A DNA stretch of 25,207 nt. It comes from Welwitschia mirabilis. Taxonomy: Eukaryota > Gnetophyta > Gnetopsida > Welwitschiales. Location: the NCBI GenBank assembly GCA_051453625.1, contig JBOZIK010000001.1:155322845-155348051 (forward strand), given 5' to 3'. Position numbers and translations under genes: made by a program. Position 1 is the stretch's first letter. Each line of letters starts with the position of its first letter. Shown in pieces: positions 9,470-18,211 of the stretch. The notes beneath the pieces were generated by a model. The model made no database searches, was not told where the DNA came from, and worked only from the letters and a program-made list of their open reading frames with translations.

Positions 9470-10086
9470 TTTTGAAGAAAAAGGGCTTCCTCACCATTTT
9501 TACAGGTTGAAAAAGGTACTCTATGGACTCAAACAAACACCAAGAACATGGTATAAAAAACTGACCTCTTTTCTTTTAGCTCATAATTTCATTAGAAGAA
9601 AAATAAACAAAACTTTATTTATCAAAAAAGTCAATTCAGATTTCTTACTTGTGCAAATTTATGTTGATGATATTATGTTTGGAGCGAACATGGACTCTAT
9701 GTCTCATGAGTTTGCCAAGATTATAACTGATCATTTTGAAATGAGCCATCTAGGTAAGCCACAAATGTTTCTTGGGTTACAGGTAAAACAATAAAAAGAT
9801 GGCACATTCTTGTCCCAACAAAAATTTGCAGGTGAACTTGTCAAGAAGTTTGGCCTAGATCAATGCAAACCAGCATCAACTCCAATGGGAACAAATGAAA
9901 AATTGATGCTGATGAAAGTGGAAAGGACGTTGACACCAGACTTTACAGAAGCATGATTGGAAGTCTTCTCTACTTGACCACAAGCAGGCTCGACATCACA
10001 TTTTTGGTAGGACTATGTGCTAGGTATCAAACCAAACCTAAGGAATCACATCTTAAGGCTATTAAACAAATTATTAGGTATGTAAA
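9470..10086 (+). pseudogene. pol: Copia RT and RNase H fragment (copia 2), cut by a gap
   Basis: From about 9500 the frame reads YRLKKVLYGLKQTPRTWYKK, then LVQIYVDDIMFG with an intact Asp-Asp box (near 9660-9680), FEMSHLGKPQMFLGLQVKQ, a stop, KFAGELVKKFGLDQCKP, a frameshift near 9893, and MIGSLLYLTTSRLDITF to QIIRYV. This is the RT palm and thumb and the connection to RNase H. It runs into the N gap, so RNase H is lost. It could be the RT of the element on the far side of the gap, but copia 3 already carries these domains, so it is a separate copy. The family is unresolved. Confidence 0.9.
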
Positions 10087-10186
10087 NNNNNNNNNNNNNN
10101 NNNNNNNNNNNNNNNNNNNNNNNNNNNNNNNNNNNNNNNNNNNNNNNNNNNNNNNNNNNNNNNNNNNNNNNNNNNNNNNNNNNNNN
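10087..10186. other. Assembly gap (100 N)
   Basis: Exactly 100 N between copia RT (left) and copia pre-integrase (right). Contig order and true distance across it are unverified. Confidence 0.97.
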
Positions 10187-11140
10187 GGTTTCTTCAAAAG
10201 ATATAATTAAAGGTATTCCTAAACTGAATGTGTCTCAATGAAAAGTTTGTGAATCATGTGTTAAAGGAAAATTGGTTAGATCATCTTTTCGAGCAAAAAG
10301 GTTACTACTTCAAGCAAATTGCTAGATCTCATTCACATGAACTTAGTAGGACCAATTCAAATAAAGAGTATCAGTGGAAAAAAGTATTTCCTTATTATAG
10401 TTGCTGATTTTTTGCAGATTCTGTTGGGTCTGTTTTTTATCTAGTAAAGATGAAGCGTTTGATATGTTTGTCAAGGTTTGCAAGAGAATTCAAAAAGAAC
10501 AAGGATACTATCTCAAAATCATTAGAACCGATAGAGGAGGTGAGTTTGACAATGAGAAGTTTGAAACTCTTCACAACACTAATGGAATTGGTCATCAATT
10601 TTTAGCTCCTAGAATGCCTCAACAAAATGGTGTAGTGGAAAGAAAAAACCAAGTTCTAATTGAAATGGCTCAAACAAGGCTGAATGAACAATCTTTGCCT
10701 CATCACTTTTAGGCAGAAGCAATGACCGCGACAAGTTACATTTCCAACAGAGTGTCTCTCTGCCCAAGAACCAAGAAAATAGCCTATGAACTTTGGTATG
10801 GAAAAAGACCAATTGTAAGTTACTTTAAAGTTTTTGGAAGCAAGTATGCAATTCTTAAGGATAAGGGACTTTTAAATAAATTTGATTCAAAATCAGATAA
10901 AGGCATTTTTCTTGGATATTCTCCCACAAGTAAAGCGTATTGGGTCTTTAGTAAAGCTTCATGTAAGATAGAAGAGTTAGCTCATGTTAAAGTTGATGAT
11001 TTAAATGTAAGATTTGTTGTAGTAGATAGAAATGATGACATAGACTCCATATCTGAAATTTCCATCACTAGCACCAACTCATCAACATCTGAAGAGAGGC
11101 TATCAACTTCTAACAACATTCAATCATCAGAAGAGACTTA
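10187..11140 (+). pseudogene. pol: Copia 3 integrase
   Basis: Begins in the pre-integrase zinc finger (CESCVKGKLVRSSFRAKR, near 10240-10295). The first catalytic position, HMNLVGPI, has Asn (AAC at 10340-10342) where the family has Asp. IIRTDRGGEFDNEKF keeps the second Asp, and QQNGVVERKN (near 10625-10650) keeps the Glu. A stop at 10710-10712 lies where Trp is normal. From 10722 a 139-codon frame covers the C-terminal core (FGSKYAILKDKG, GIFLGYSPTSKAYWVF) and a Ser/Thr-rich tail. It is less decayed than the integrases of copia 1 and copia 5, but the Asp loss and a frameshift near 10400 make it inactive. Confidence 0.92.
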
Positions 11141-11280
11141 AACATGTCATTCCTTGCCTCAAAGAACCAAAAGAGATCATCCTATGGAGTGAGTAATAAG
11201 TGATCCTAATCTTGGCACCACAACAAGGAGTGATAACCACATTAGTCCAAGTTTTCTTTGTTTTCTTTCTACTGTAGAGC

Positions 11281-12777
11281 CTAAAAATCTTCAGGAAGCA
11301 GAGAAAGATGAAGCTTGGATGTTAGCTCTGCAAAATGAGTTTCATCAATTTGAGAGAAACAAAGTTTGGAACTTAGTCTCTCCTCCTCAAGGAAAACACA
11401 GCATTGGAACAAAATGGGTCTTCAAGAACAAGAGAGATGAAAACCCTAATATGGTTCAAAACAAGACTAGACTGGTTGCTCAAGGGTACAGCCAACAAGA
11501 AGGTATAGACTATAGTGAGACATTTGCTCTAGTTGCCAGGCTGAAAGCAATTTGTATGCTATTAGCTTTTGCCTGCTTCCACAAAATTAAGTAGTTTCAA
11601 ATGGACGTAAAAAGTGCCCTTTCAAATGGTTACATAAACCAAGAAGTCTACCTTGCTCAACCCCCAAGTTTTATAAATCCTAAGTTTCCTAATTTTGTGT
11701 ATAAGTTGAACAAAGCCTGGTATGGCTTAAAGCAAGCCCCTAAAGCCTAGTTCAATAGGTTAAACTCGTTCCTTATTTCCATTTGCCAAAGGAAATGGCA
11801 ATCCCACTTTGTTTATCAAACATGAGAATCAAGACAAACTAATAGTACAAATTTATATCAATGATATAGAGTTCAGATCAACAAAGTTAGTACTTGCTCA
11901 AGAATTTGCCAAGCTTATGCAAAAAGAATTTAAAATAAGTATAGTGGGAGAATTAAATTTCTTTCTTGGGTTACAAATCAAACAATTAAAAGATGGTATC
12001 TTCATAAGTCAAACTAAATATATCAGAGATATCCTTAAAAAATACTATATGAGCAATGGGAAAGATTCAAGAACACCATTATCCACTAGCACTAAGGTAA
12101 GAAAAGATGAGGGTGATAACCAAATTGATCAGAAACTTTTCAGAGGTATAAGTGGAAGTCTTCTATATGTTACAGCAAGCAAACCAAATATAACTCACCG
12201 TGTCGGTGTATATGCTGGGTACCAATCAAATCCTAGAGAATCCCACTATGTTTGCATCAAAAGAATCTTGAAATATTTAAAATACACTCAAAATTTTGGT
12301 TTATGGTATCCATATGACACTACACTTGATCTTGTTGGTTATAGTGATGCAGACTGGGCAGGTTGTATTGATGACAAGAAGAGCACAAGTGGAGCCTATT
12401 TTTACATGCGAAATTGTCTGGTATCTTGGCTAAGAAGGAAACAAAACACAACACCCTTATCAACAGCAAAGGCTGCATACATAGCTGCTAGAGCTTGTTG
12501 TGCCCAGCTCACTTGAATGAAACAAATGCTAACTAACTTTCGAGGAAGAGTTCAAATGATCAAGATGTACTGCGATAACACAAAGCACCATCAGTATTAC
12601 AAAAATCTCGTGCAACATTCCCATACCAAGCATTTCAATATTAGACACCACTTCATTAGAGATCAGGTATAAAATGGTATTATTGAATTAGAGTACATGG
12701 ATATTGATCATCAAATTATAGATATCATAACCAAAGCTCTTATGAAGAACGTTTCATCTGCTTACGAAAAAATCTAG
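11281..12777 (+). pseudogene. pol: Copia 3 reverse transcriptase and RNase H
   Basis: The N-terminal RT frame (11319-11594) reads HSIGTKWVFKNK, ARLKAICMLLAFACF. After a stop, FQMDVKSALSNG keeps the first palm Asp. In KAWYGLKQAPKA the next Trp position is a stop (11748-11750). The catalytic box is YINDIEF: the first of the two Asp is Asn (AAT at 11860-11862). A 235-codon frame (11809-12516) runs on through FFLGLQIKQLKDGIF to RNase H, with GYSDADWAGCIDDKKSTSG intact and the Glu motif degraded to STAKAAYIA. After a stop at 12514, MYCDNT and HTKHFNIRHHFIRD finish RNase H by about 12777. It is one of the best preserved pol regions here, yet inactive. Confidence 0.93.
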
Positions 12778-12917
12778 GGATAGGAGCTTGTCCCTCTCAG
12801 GTATGACCTAATCACTAGCTCTTTATTAAGTACCAACATTGTATGTTAATTGGGCAAACATATCTCTCTCTCTTCCCTGTCATCATTTGTTTTGCATATC
12901 CTCATTCTATTGTGATC

Positions 12918-13090
12918 CCAGACGTCTCGTCCTAAAAATACTGGACATCCACTTTTCATTTGGTTCCTTACTCTGAGTTTTTTAAAATCTGAACGTCCCA
13001 TCTCTATCCCCTGGACGTCCGCTCTTTTTCTAAAGAATAAATTTTTTACCTTTAAAATCCAGACGTCCCTTCGTTTGCTCCCAGAAGTCC
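12918..13090 (+). repeat. Tandem array of paired GACGTC motifs downstream of copia 3 pol
   Basis: Six GACGTC-like palindromes lie at 12921, 12944, 12992, 13014, 13062 and 13084. They form three pairs, with 22-23 bp inside a pair and 70-71 bp from pair to pair, so this is a three-copy tandem repeat of about 70 bp. Three sites are exact GACGTC and three differ by one base. The first of each pair is in CCAGACGTC-like context, the second in TGGACGTCC-like context. Sireviruses are reported to carry repeated palindromic motifs in this noncoding region. GACGTC also contains the ACGT core bound by plant bZIP factors. Confidence 0.8.
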
Positions 13091-13227
13091 ATTGTTTACG
13101 TGGTTGCAAAATCAAGGATGCCCCGCACTTCATCCAGGGTAATATAACCCCCTCAACTCATTTTCTTTCTTATTTTTTACTTAAATCCTTCCCCTCTTCC
13201 CTCTCTTGCACCCTCTCAGCTTTCACT

Positions 13228-14550
13228 ATGGTGAGAAGTAAGATTGGAGGTTCCAGAAAGGGCAAAGAACCAGCTTCAGAGGAAGACTGGTTTATTTCAC
13301 TAGAACACAGGAAATCCTAGTTTGGAGGCTTCAATAAAAGACCAATAACTCCAGAACGAAAAATTGACTTTGATTTCTTTCGGAGAGAAATGAAGATTGC
13401 TCACAAATTTGAGGAACAAGGTTGGATGTATACCCTAGATCCTAATACAAGGGCCTCAGCTAAAACGGTACGTTTATTCTACGGTAATAGCACTTTTGAT
13501 TCTACTTCATGGACAATAAGAACCAAAGCATACAATAGACTAGTAAAAGTAGATTTGAAAGCTATCTTTCTTATGACTGGGTACCCAAATGACAGATTTT
13601 TTAGAGAAATTACTTCAGTCAATTCTTTACAAGAGGCAGTTTCTAAAGATGTATTAACTACAGAACTTTGCGGGCAAAATGTGCTTTGGAGGACCAACAT
13701 TCCAACAAATTAGCTTAAGCCCTTATACAAAGTTCTCTTTTAGATTTCTACACATAACTTAATACCCAAGCTAGGCCATAAAGATGAAGTATCTCCTTTA
13801 TGTGCATACATTTTATTTTGTCTGGGCACTAGCGTGAAAATCAATTTGTACGAATTTATCCTATTTTACATCAGTTAATTTTTTATAGCAAGTCACTCCA
13901 GTTTACCATCTGGTGGTCTTATCACTACTATGTTGGAGAATCATCAATTTACTATTCAAAAGGATGAGGAACTAGTTAAAGTTCAAGAACCACTTTGGCT
14001 ATACTTTCTCAAAAAGATGAACATTTTTACTGACATTATTGGCCCTGCACATCCACCAAAAAAGAAACAACAAGTTGAAGAAGGCACTAGCACTGGATGA
14101 GTCTCTAATGAAGACATATGTCGTGCCATGTGAGAGACTTTACACGGGCCACAGCAGACTAGCTTCATAAGAAAAATAGGTCGTATTCTTTTTGGTCTAT
14201 CAGCCTATGGCCTAGATATACTTGTCAGTTCAGAAGAGGAGGAGGCACTCCGGGATCAGCACGCAGCAGCACCTTCTGAATCCACCACTAACATGAATGT
14301 GCTTATCTTTCCATTTGTTATTTTGCACCTGAAGAAGCTACACGTTACAATAATGCATTAGAGACTATCCTTTTCCAGTATTTAGAAATAGATGTTGTAG
14401 AATTTAAAACAAAAATTTGATTCCAGAATTAGGTCACAACAAACAGAAATTCTCCAATGGCAATATGGAAATGATGGAATGGACATTGATCCTAATCAAG
14501 CTTGGGCTCCATACTCCAAAGATAACAGTCTCAATAGAACGGGCAACGTG
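13228..14550 (+). pseudogene. 3' ORF of copia 3 ('putative plant transposon protein'-like)
   Basis: The ATG at 13228 follows a pyrimidine-rich leader and opens MVRSKIGGSRKGKEP. One frame can be read from 13228 to 14358 without any frameshift, broken only by stops at 13318, 13711, 13741, 13876, 14098 and 14131. It carries RPITPERKIDFDFF, FEEQGWMYTLDP, TVRLFYGN (residues 81-88), DLKAIFLMTGYPND, then AYILFCLGTSVKINLYEFIL and SLPSGGLITTML, a basic PPKKKQQ patch and an acidic tail. A shifted frame near 14310-14550 seems to extend it (DPNQAWAPYSK). It sits where Sireviruses have an env-like ORF, but I see no signal peptide or membrane segment. Function unknown. Confidence 0.65.
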
Positions 14551-15343
14551 TCTTAAAATAGGCAAAAGCTTTGAATTTTCTTGCCAAGTTTCAGGAGTCT
14601 ACAACATTTACATTTACAAGACCTCAAGGTAATTTCTGTATTGATTTTCTTCTATTTTCTATCAAAGATAACAAGTATATCAAGGACTTTAAAGTAGGAG
14701 ATGATTTAGTGCAATCATGTCATCATCATTAGGAGTTTGGCATACAAATTATGTACTCGGACACAAAAAAGAAGAAGGGAATTTATAAGAAAATGGTAAC
14801 TTCAAAGGTAAAAAATGGATATAAGGAGTTTCTGTGAAATTAGTGAAGTTTCAAATGGCATAATAAGAGTTTAGAGCAAGAGCTACTTCAGGTAGCTAAC
14901 CAAGTTATTAAAGACCAAAAGTATAGTGCTCATAAGACTTGCTCTAATGGCAATTGTATATATGCTACATGGGACATTAAAGTAGATAACAGAGAACAGA
15001 GACAAAACCTCACTAAAAGATACAAAAGCTTAATCAGGACTAAGAAGGGTTAACTTGTTAACGAGGAACAAGAAAAATTTGCATACATGATTTAAAAACA
15101 ACCCCAAGAGTTTCTGGAATCCATTCTGATGCAAAGCTTCTTCTACACTTTCTTTACCTAAAATTTGTGCATTTTATAATAATCTCTTTTCAAGGGAAGA
15201 TCATGATGGCTGTCCTAAGCTATGTCAAACTCCCTTGCCCTTTAGATGAAGTAATAGATGGCATTCATAGGTCAGAAACTAGAAAAGCTACAAATTCAAA
15301 TGGTTTAGAATTTTAGATGCTAAGTTGCTTAAATAGGTAGAAA
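14551..15343 (+). other. Post-ORF region of copia 3, mostly anonymous
   Basis: No 3' LTR boundary can be placed. One stretch (14847-15050) is open for 68 codons without an ATG, polar and rich in Gln, Lys and Asn (SLEQELLQVANQVIKDQKYS). It looks coding and may be a further remnant of the 3' ORF, but has no known motif. The remainder is AT-rich with scattered stops. Confidence 0.3.
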
Positions 15344-15630
15344 TGTTGATGTGTGAAGCCAAATATGTTATTTTATGTTGAAATGTGATGTTTTAACATT
15401 GACCCCTATTGTAAAGTTGTAAAAGGGGATTGGCTTGTGACCCTAGCCCTAGTGCTACACAAAACTATTAGAGGATTTTTTGTTATATCTGGACATATTT
15501 GCTCCTAATCGATCAATAGAGCTCTGCATTGCTTCTCGTAGAAATAGGGTAAAAAGGGACCAAACCACATAAATTTGTGTGTTGTTACTTTCATTTGCAT
15601 GTTGTTCCATTTTTAGATAAAGTTGCAACA
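15344..15630 (+). repeat. LTR B, 5' LTR of copia 4
   Basis: 287 bp from TGTTGATGTGTGAAGCC to TTGCAACA, with TG...CA ends and a primer site two bases later. It shares its start, a GGCTTGTGACCCTAGCCCTA block and the ATCAATAGAGCTCTGCATTGC block with LTRs A and C. Confidence 0.88.
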
Positions 15631-15632
15631 AG

Positions 15633-15644
15633 TGGTATCAAAGT
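15633..15644 (+). other. Primer-binding site of copia 4
   Basis: TGGTATCAAAGT matches the initiator-Met-type site at 10 of 12 bases and sits two bases after the LTR B end. Confidence 0.85.
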
Positions 15645-15713
15645 AAGGTTCAAAGTACTTTCCATTCAAATCTCTTTTAGAGGTCTAGAAAATCAAAGTG
15701 CTAGGGTTTTGAA

Positions 15714-16480
15714 ATGGAGCGTCTACAAACAATAGACAAACTTACAGGTCTAGAAAATGTGGGCGTTTGGAAAATCTTGATGGAAGACATCCTGCAACAA
15801 AAGGGATGTAAAATTGCTTTAAAGACAAAACCAAAGCGAAAGCGTATCTGAAGATGGATGATACTGCTTGGCTGGCCTCCATGCCAGATGCCAAATGGGA
15901 CGAGATAAATTCCAATGCTTTGTCTTTCATTCACCCCTATCTCGACAATAGCATTTTGGAGGCTCATTTAAGAGTTTAAATTACACAGGAACTCTAGCAA
16001 AAGTTGAAAGACTAATACGATTAGCCATCTATGATAAACAGGAATGTGGTCCTTAGCCAAGCTTTTACAACAGAGATGACAAAGGGAGCAAAATTTTTGA
16101 GTTACTTAAATGGGATGCAAAACATATTTTCGCAAATCAATGATCTTGGGATCATATTTATGGAAGAGATGCACATTATCGCTATCCTAATCTCATTGTC
16201 TCAGAGCTAGTTGATCATCGTAGCTCAGATTCTAATGTCTACTGGTAAGAATAATTTGACACTTGAAGAACCTATTGCAATGTTGTTAGATATAGAAAAG
16301 CTAAATTCATTTGGTTCCTATAGCAGCGAGAAACAAGGAGAAGCTTTGACAAAATATATGGAGGAGATGGTGGAAGCAAGAGCACAGCCAGATCCCAAGG
16401 CAAGAATATTGTTTGCCATTACCGTAAGAAGAAAGGACATATGCTAAGAGATTTTTGTAAGCTCAAAGAAAAGCGTAAGA
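15714..16480 (+). pseudogene. gag: Copia 4 gag
   Basis: The ATG at 15714 starts MERLQTIDKLTGLENVGVWK, with the Trp-containing N-terminal motif of copia gag. A frameshift near 15820 is followed by AKAYLKMDDTAWLASM, WDEINSNALSFIHPYLDNSIL and, after stops, FLSYLNGMQNIFSQINDLG. The frame at 16211-16447 carries the capsid C-terminus. A degenerate nucleocapsid zinc knuckle follows at about 16417-16458 (CHYRKKKGHMLRDFC): the second Cys of the CCHC set is Arg. The gag type differs from that of copia 1, so this is another lineage. Confidence 0.85.
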
Positions 16481-17140
16481 TGAGGAAAGGAAAGAATAAG
16501 GACACTTCTAGTCCTGCCCCACCTTCAGATAGTGAAGCTGACATTGCTCTGTTAACGCAAGGAGAAGATGTTAATGTCTCTGCCTATTTGGTTCCAAAGG
16601 TTTGGATAACTAGTATTAGTGCCTCATTTCATGTTTGCCCAAGTAAAATATTATTTTCTTTTTATGAACCTGTCACAGATGTTTCATGCTTTTGGTTGGG
16701 AGAAGATCACAAATATGAGATCAAAGACACAAGAAGAGTTGCATTGATGAAGTAGAATGGCCAAACCATCATTTGACCAAGATTGGCAATGAATCTGATC
16801 TTGGCCGGTTAGCTTAGTACCAGTGATTTTACAACCATGTTTGAGAGTAGTTCTTAGAAAATCAGCAAAGGAGAATTGGTGATTGCCCGTGAGAACAGAG
16901 AAGGTACCATGTACGTTTTATGTTCTATTAATCCTGTAGATCTACTTGTGTTGCCAATGAAGAAGTTGCCATGGGTACTTGGCATAAGCGTCTTGGACAT
17001 CTTAGCAAAGCAAGTTTTGAGGTACTCATTTCTAAAGGTGCCTAAAGTTTCTATCTCTTCTAATCTTTGTTCAGATTGTGTGATGGGTCAAAGTCGAAGG
17101 GTGAATTTTAGAAGCAGCAGTAAGCATTTAAAATAGTATA
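16481..17140 (+). pseudogene. pol: Copia 4 protease and GAG-pre-integrase
   Basis: The 104-codon frame ending at 16755 holds the protease start. WITSISASFHVCP (16603-16641) has Ser-Ile-Ser where the catalytic Asp-Ser-Gly belongs, then YEPVTDVSCFWLGEDHKYEI. Protease activity is therefore lost by several changes. The pre-integrase part follows: TMYVL, a frameshifted WHKRLGHLS-like stretch near 16975-17005, and CSDCVMGQSRRVNF (about 17071-17112), which keeps the paired Cys of the zinc finger. Stops and shifts separate the pieces. Confidence 0.85.
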
Positions 17141-17369
17141 TATTAAAATTAATTCATTCTAATTTCGTTGGCCCCATTAGACACGCCTCACTGAGAGGTG
17201 TTATATATTTCATCACTTTTGTTGATGATTTTTCTAAAAAGTTGTGGCTATATCCTTTAAAATCAAAAGATCAAGCTTTTCAAGCATTTAGAGTTTTTAA
17301 GGTCAGAGTTGAGAATGAAAGTGGCTATAAAATTAAAGAAATAATGACAAATAATAGAGATGAGTTTAC
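17141..17369 (+). pseudogene. pol: Copia 4 integrase core, truncated
   Basis: Reads HSNFVGPIRHASLRGVIYF, then FVDDFSKKLWLYPLKSKDQAF, then IMTNNRDEFTNE. At both catalytic Asp positions the codon is AAT for Asn (17161-17163 and 17350-17352). The sequence stops being copia at the edge of the TRIM LTR, so the Glu, RT and RNase H are absent. Between the changes the frame is open, so truncation came before much frameshifting or the copy is fairly young. Confidence 0.9.
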
Positions 17370-17475
17370 TAATGAGTATGCACTCCCCATGCCCAGCCCG
17401 AAAAGTGGGTAAATATAAAGGGTTCTAATTTCCACCTAAGTCATGGCTTTTAGTGTGATGGTGATGGGCCCAACA
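17370..17475 (+). repeat. Third copy of the TRIM LTR, at a junction of two elements
   Basis: 106 bp, colinear with 9157-9262 and 9364-9469. The right end is CCCAACA, while the left end reads TAATGAG instead of TGTTGGG. There is no interior sequence beside it, so it looks like a solo LTR, but the two flanks are different elements: copia 4 integrase (plus) on the left and the copia 5 3' ORF (minus) on the right. A simple solo LTR would split one sequence, which suggests recombination. Confidence 0.85.
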
Positions 17476-17619
17476 CATAGCAATAGTGCTTATCTCAAAT
17501 TTTTCTTCAAAATGACCAATATCCTCTGAAGACATCTTTGCAAAATAATGCGCTAGTGGTTTATTTGTTGTCTCCTTTCTCTTCTCCTTGAAGCTTTCCC
17601 CTAATTGTCTTGAAGCCAT
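17476..17619 (-). pseudogene. Start of the copia 5 3' ORF, minus strand
   Basis: The ATG at 17619-17617 opens 48 codons, MASRQLGESFKEKRKETT then HYFAKMSSEDIGHFEEKF, ending exactly at the TRIM LTR. Its position (after pol, the motif array and a pyrimidine-rich leader) is the same as that of the copia 3 3' ORF, and both begin with a Lys/Arg-rich segment. The sequence itself is not recognisable as a family. The piece at 8913-9156 fits as its continuation. Alternatives are a gag start or host exon, but the context argues for the 3' ORF. Confidence 0.55.
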
Positions 17620-17744
17620 ATTTGAAGAAGACACAAAGATAGAATGAGGAGAGTTGAAAGGAAATGAAGGAGAAGATATGCTCAAGAAGAGGAGATGCTT
17701 AAAAGAAATGAAGGGGGGAGAAAAGAGGTAGGTTTTTAAAAACC

Positions 17745-17770
17745 AGAGAGAGAGAGAGAGAGAGAGAGAG
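17745..17770. repeat. (AG)13 microsatellite
   Basis: Thirteen AG units without interruption. On the minus strand it is a CT tract in the leader of the copia 5 3' ORF. Just after it, AGAGATCTTTT occurs twice (17767-17777, 17787-17797) around a GCATGC palindrome. Confidence 0.95.
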
Positions 17771-17910
17771 ATCTTTTGCATGCAAGAGAGATCTTTTTAG
17801 CAGATTTCCAAAGAGAAATACTTTCTTTGGAGCCGCATACCTAGTTAATGAGACGGATTTGACAAGAATTGATTGAGTCTGCATTTGTGGCACGGTCTCC
17901 TACCCAATGA

Positions 17911-18161
17911 GTCGACCTCAAAAGATGTGCATCAACCCAATGAAGAAACAAGAAAAAAAGTTTAGAAAAAGCCTCAAACTCGGTCAACTCTAGAAAATAT
18001 CCAATTGACTGGATTAAAATAAGATTTCACAATAATAAAACACTTGTTGGACCCTTCTAAATTAATGAAAAGGGTCCAGACGATTCAAGTCGACCGAATT
18101 CAGAAGGGTTCAATGCGTGATTTACTATTGTGAACTCTGCTTTTAATCATGTTCAGTTGAC
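17911..18161 (-). repeat. GTCGAC-like motif array downstream of copia 5 pol
   Basis: Palindromic or near-palindromic sites lie at 17911 (GTCGAC), 17983 (GTCAAC), 18004 (ATTGAC), 18089 (GTCGAC) and 18156 (GTTGAC), with spacings 72, 21, 85 and 67. It occupies the same place, between pol and the 3' ORF, as the GACGTC array of copia 3, with a different core. Less regular than that array. Confidence 0.55.
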
Positions 18162-18211
18162 TTTAGATCATTTTCTAAAAGAACTCCCCTAAAATATTGC
18201 AAAATTCCAAA

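Larger units (their letters stand above)
10187..14550 (+). mobile_element. Copia 3: copia element with post-pol palindrome array and 3' ORF
   Basis: Pre-integrase, integrase, RT and RNase H are followed by about 450 bp of noncoding DNA with a regular motif array, then an extra ORF in the same orientation. An additional ORF after pol is characteristic of many Sireviruses. The gag end is lost beyond the gap at 10186, and no 3' LTR was recognised before LTR B at 15344. Confidence 0.75.
15344..17369 (+). mobile_element. Copia 4: copia element with LTR B, 3'-truncated
   Basis: A bounded 5' LTR, primer site, gag, protease and integrase start lie in copia order on the plus strand. The element stops within the integrase core where the TRIM LTR begins. 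Gag type and LTR length suggest a Tork-like lineage related to LTR A and LTR C. Confidence 0.8.

Noticed and set aside
12918-13090. Regularly spaced motifs as a CRISPR array
   Set aside because: Motifs are only 6-10 bp, spacing alternates 22 and 48 bp, and the context is a plant retrotransposon.
12846-13133. Minus-strand 95-codon frame
   Set aside because: It is the complement of the GACGTC array and has no domain.
17425-17781. 118-codon minus frame starting MQKISLSLSL as a protein with signal peptide
   Set aside because: The hydrophobic start is translated (AG)n repeat and its end is TRIM LTR; the credible start is the ATG at 17619.
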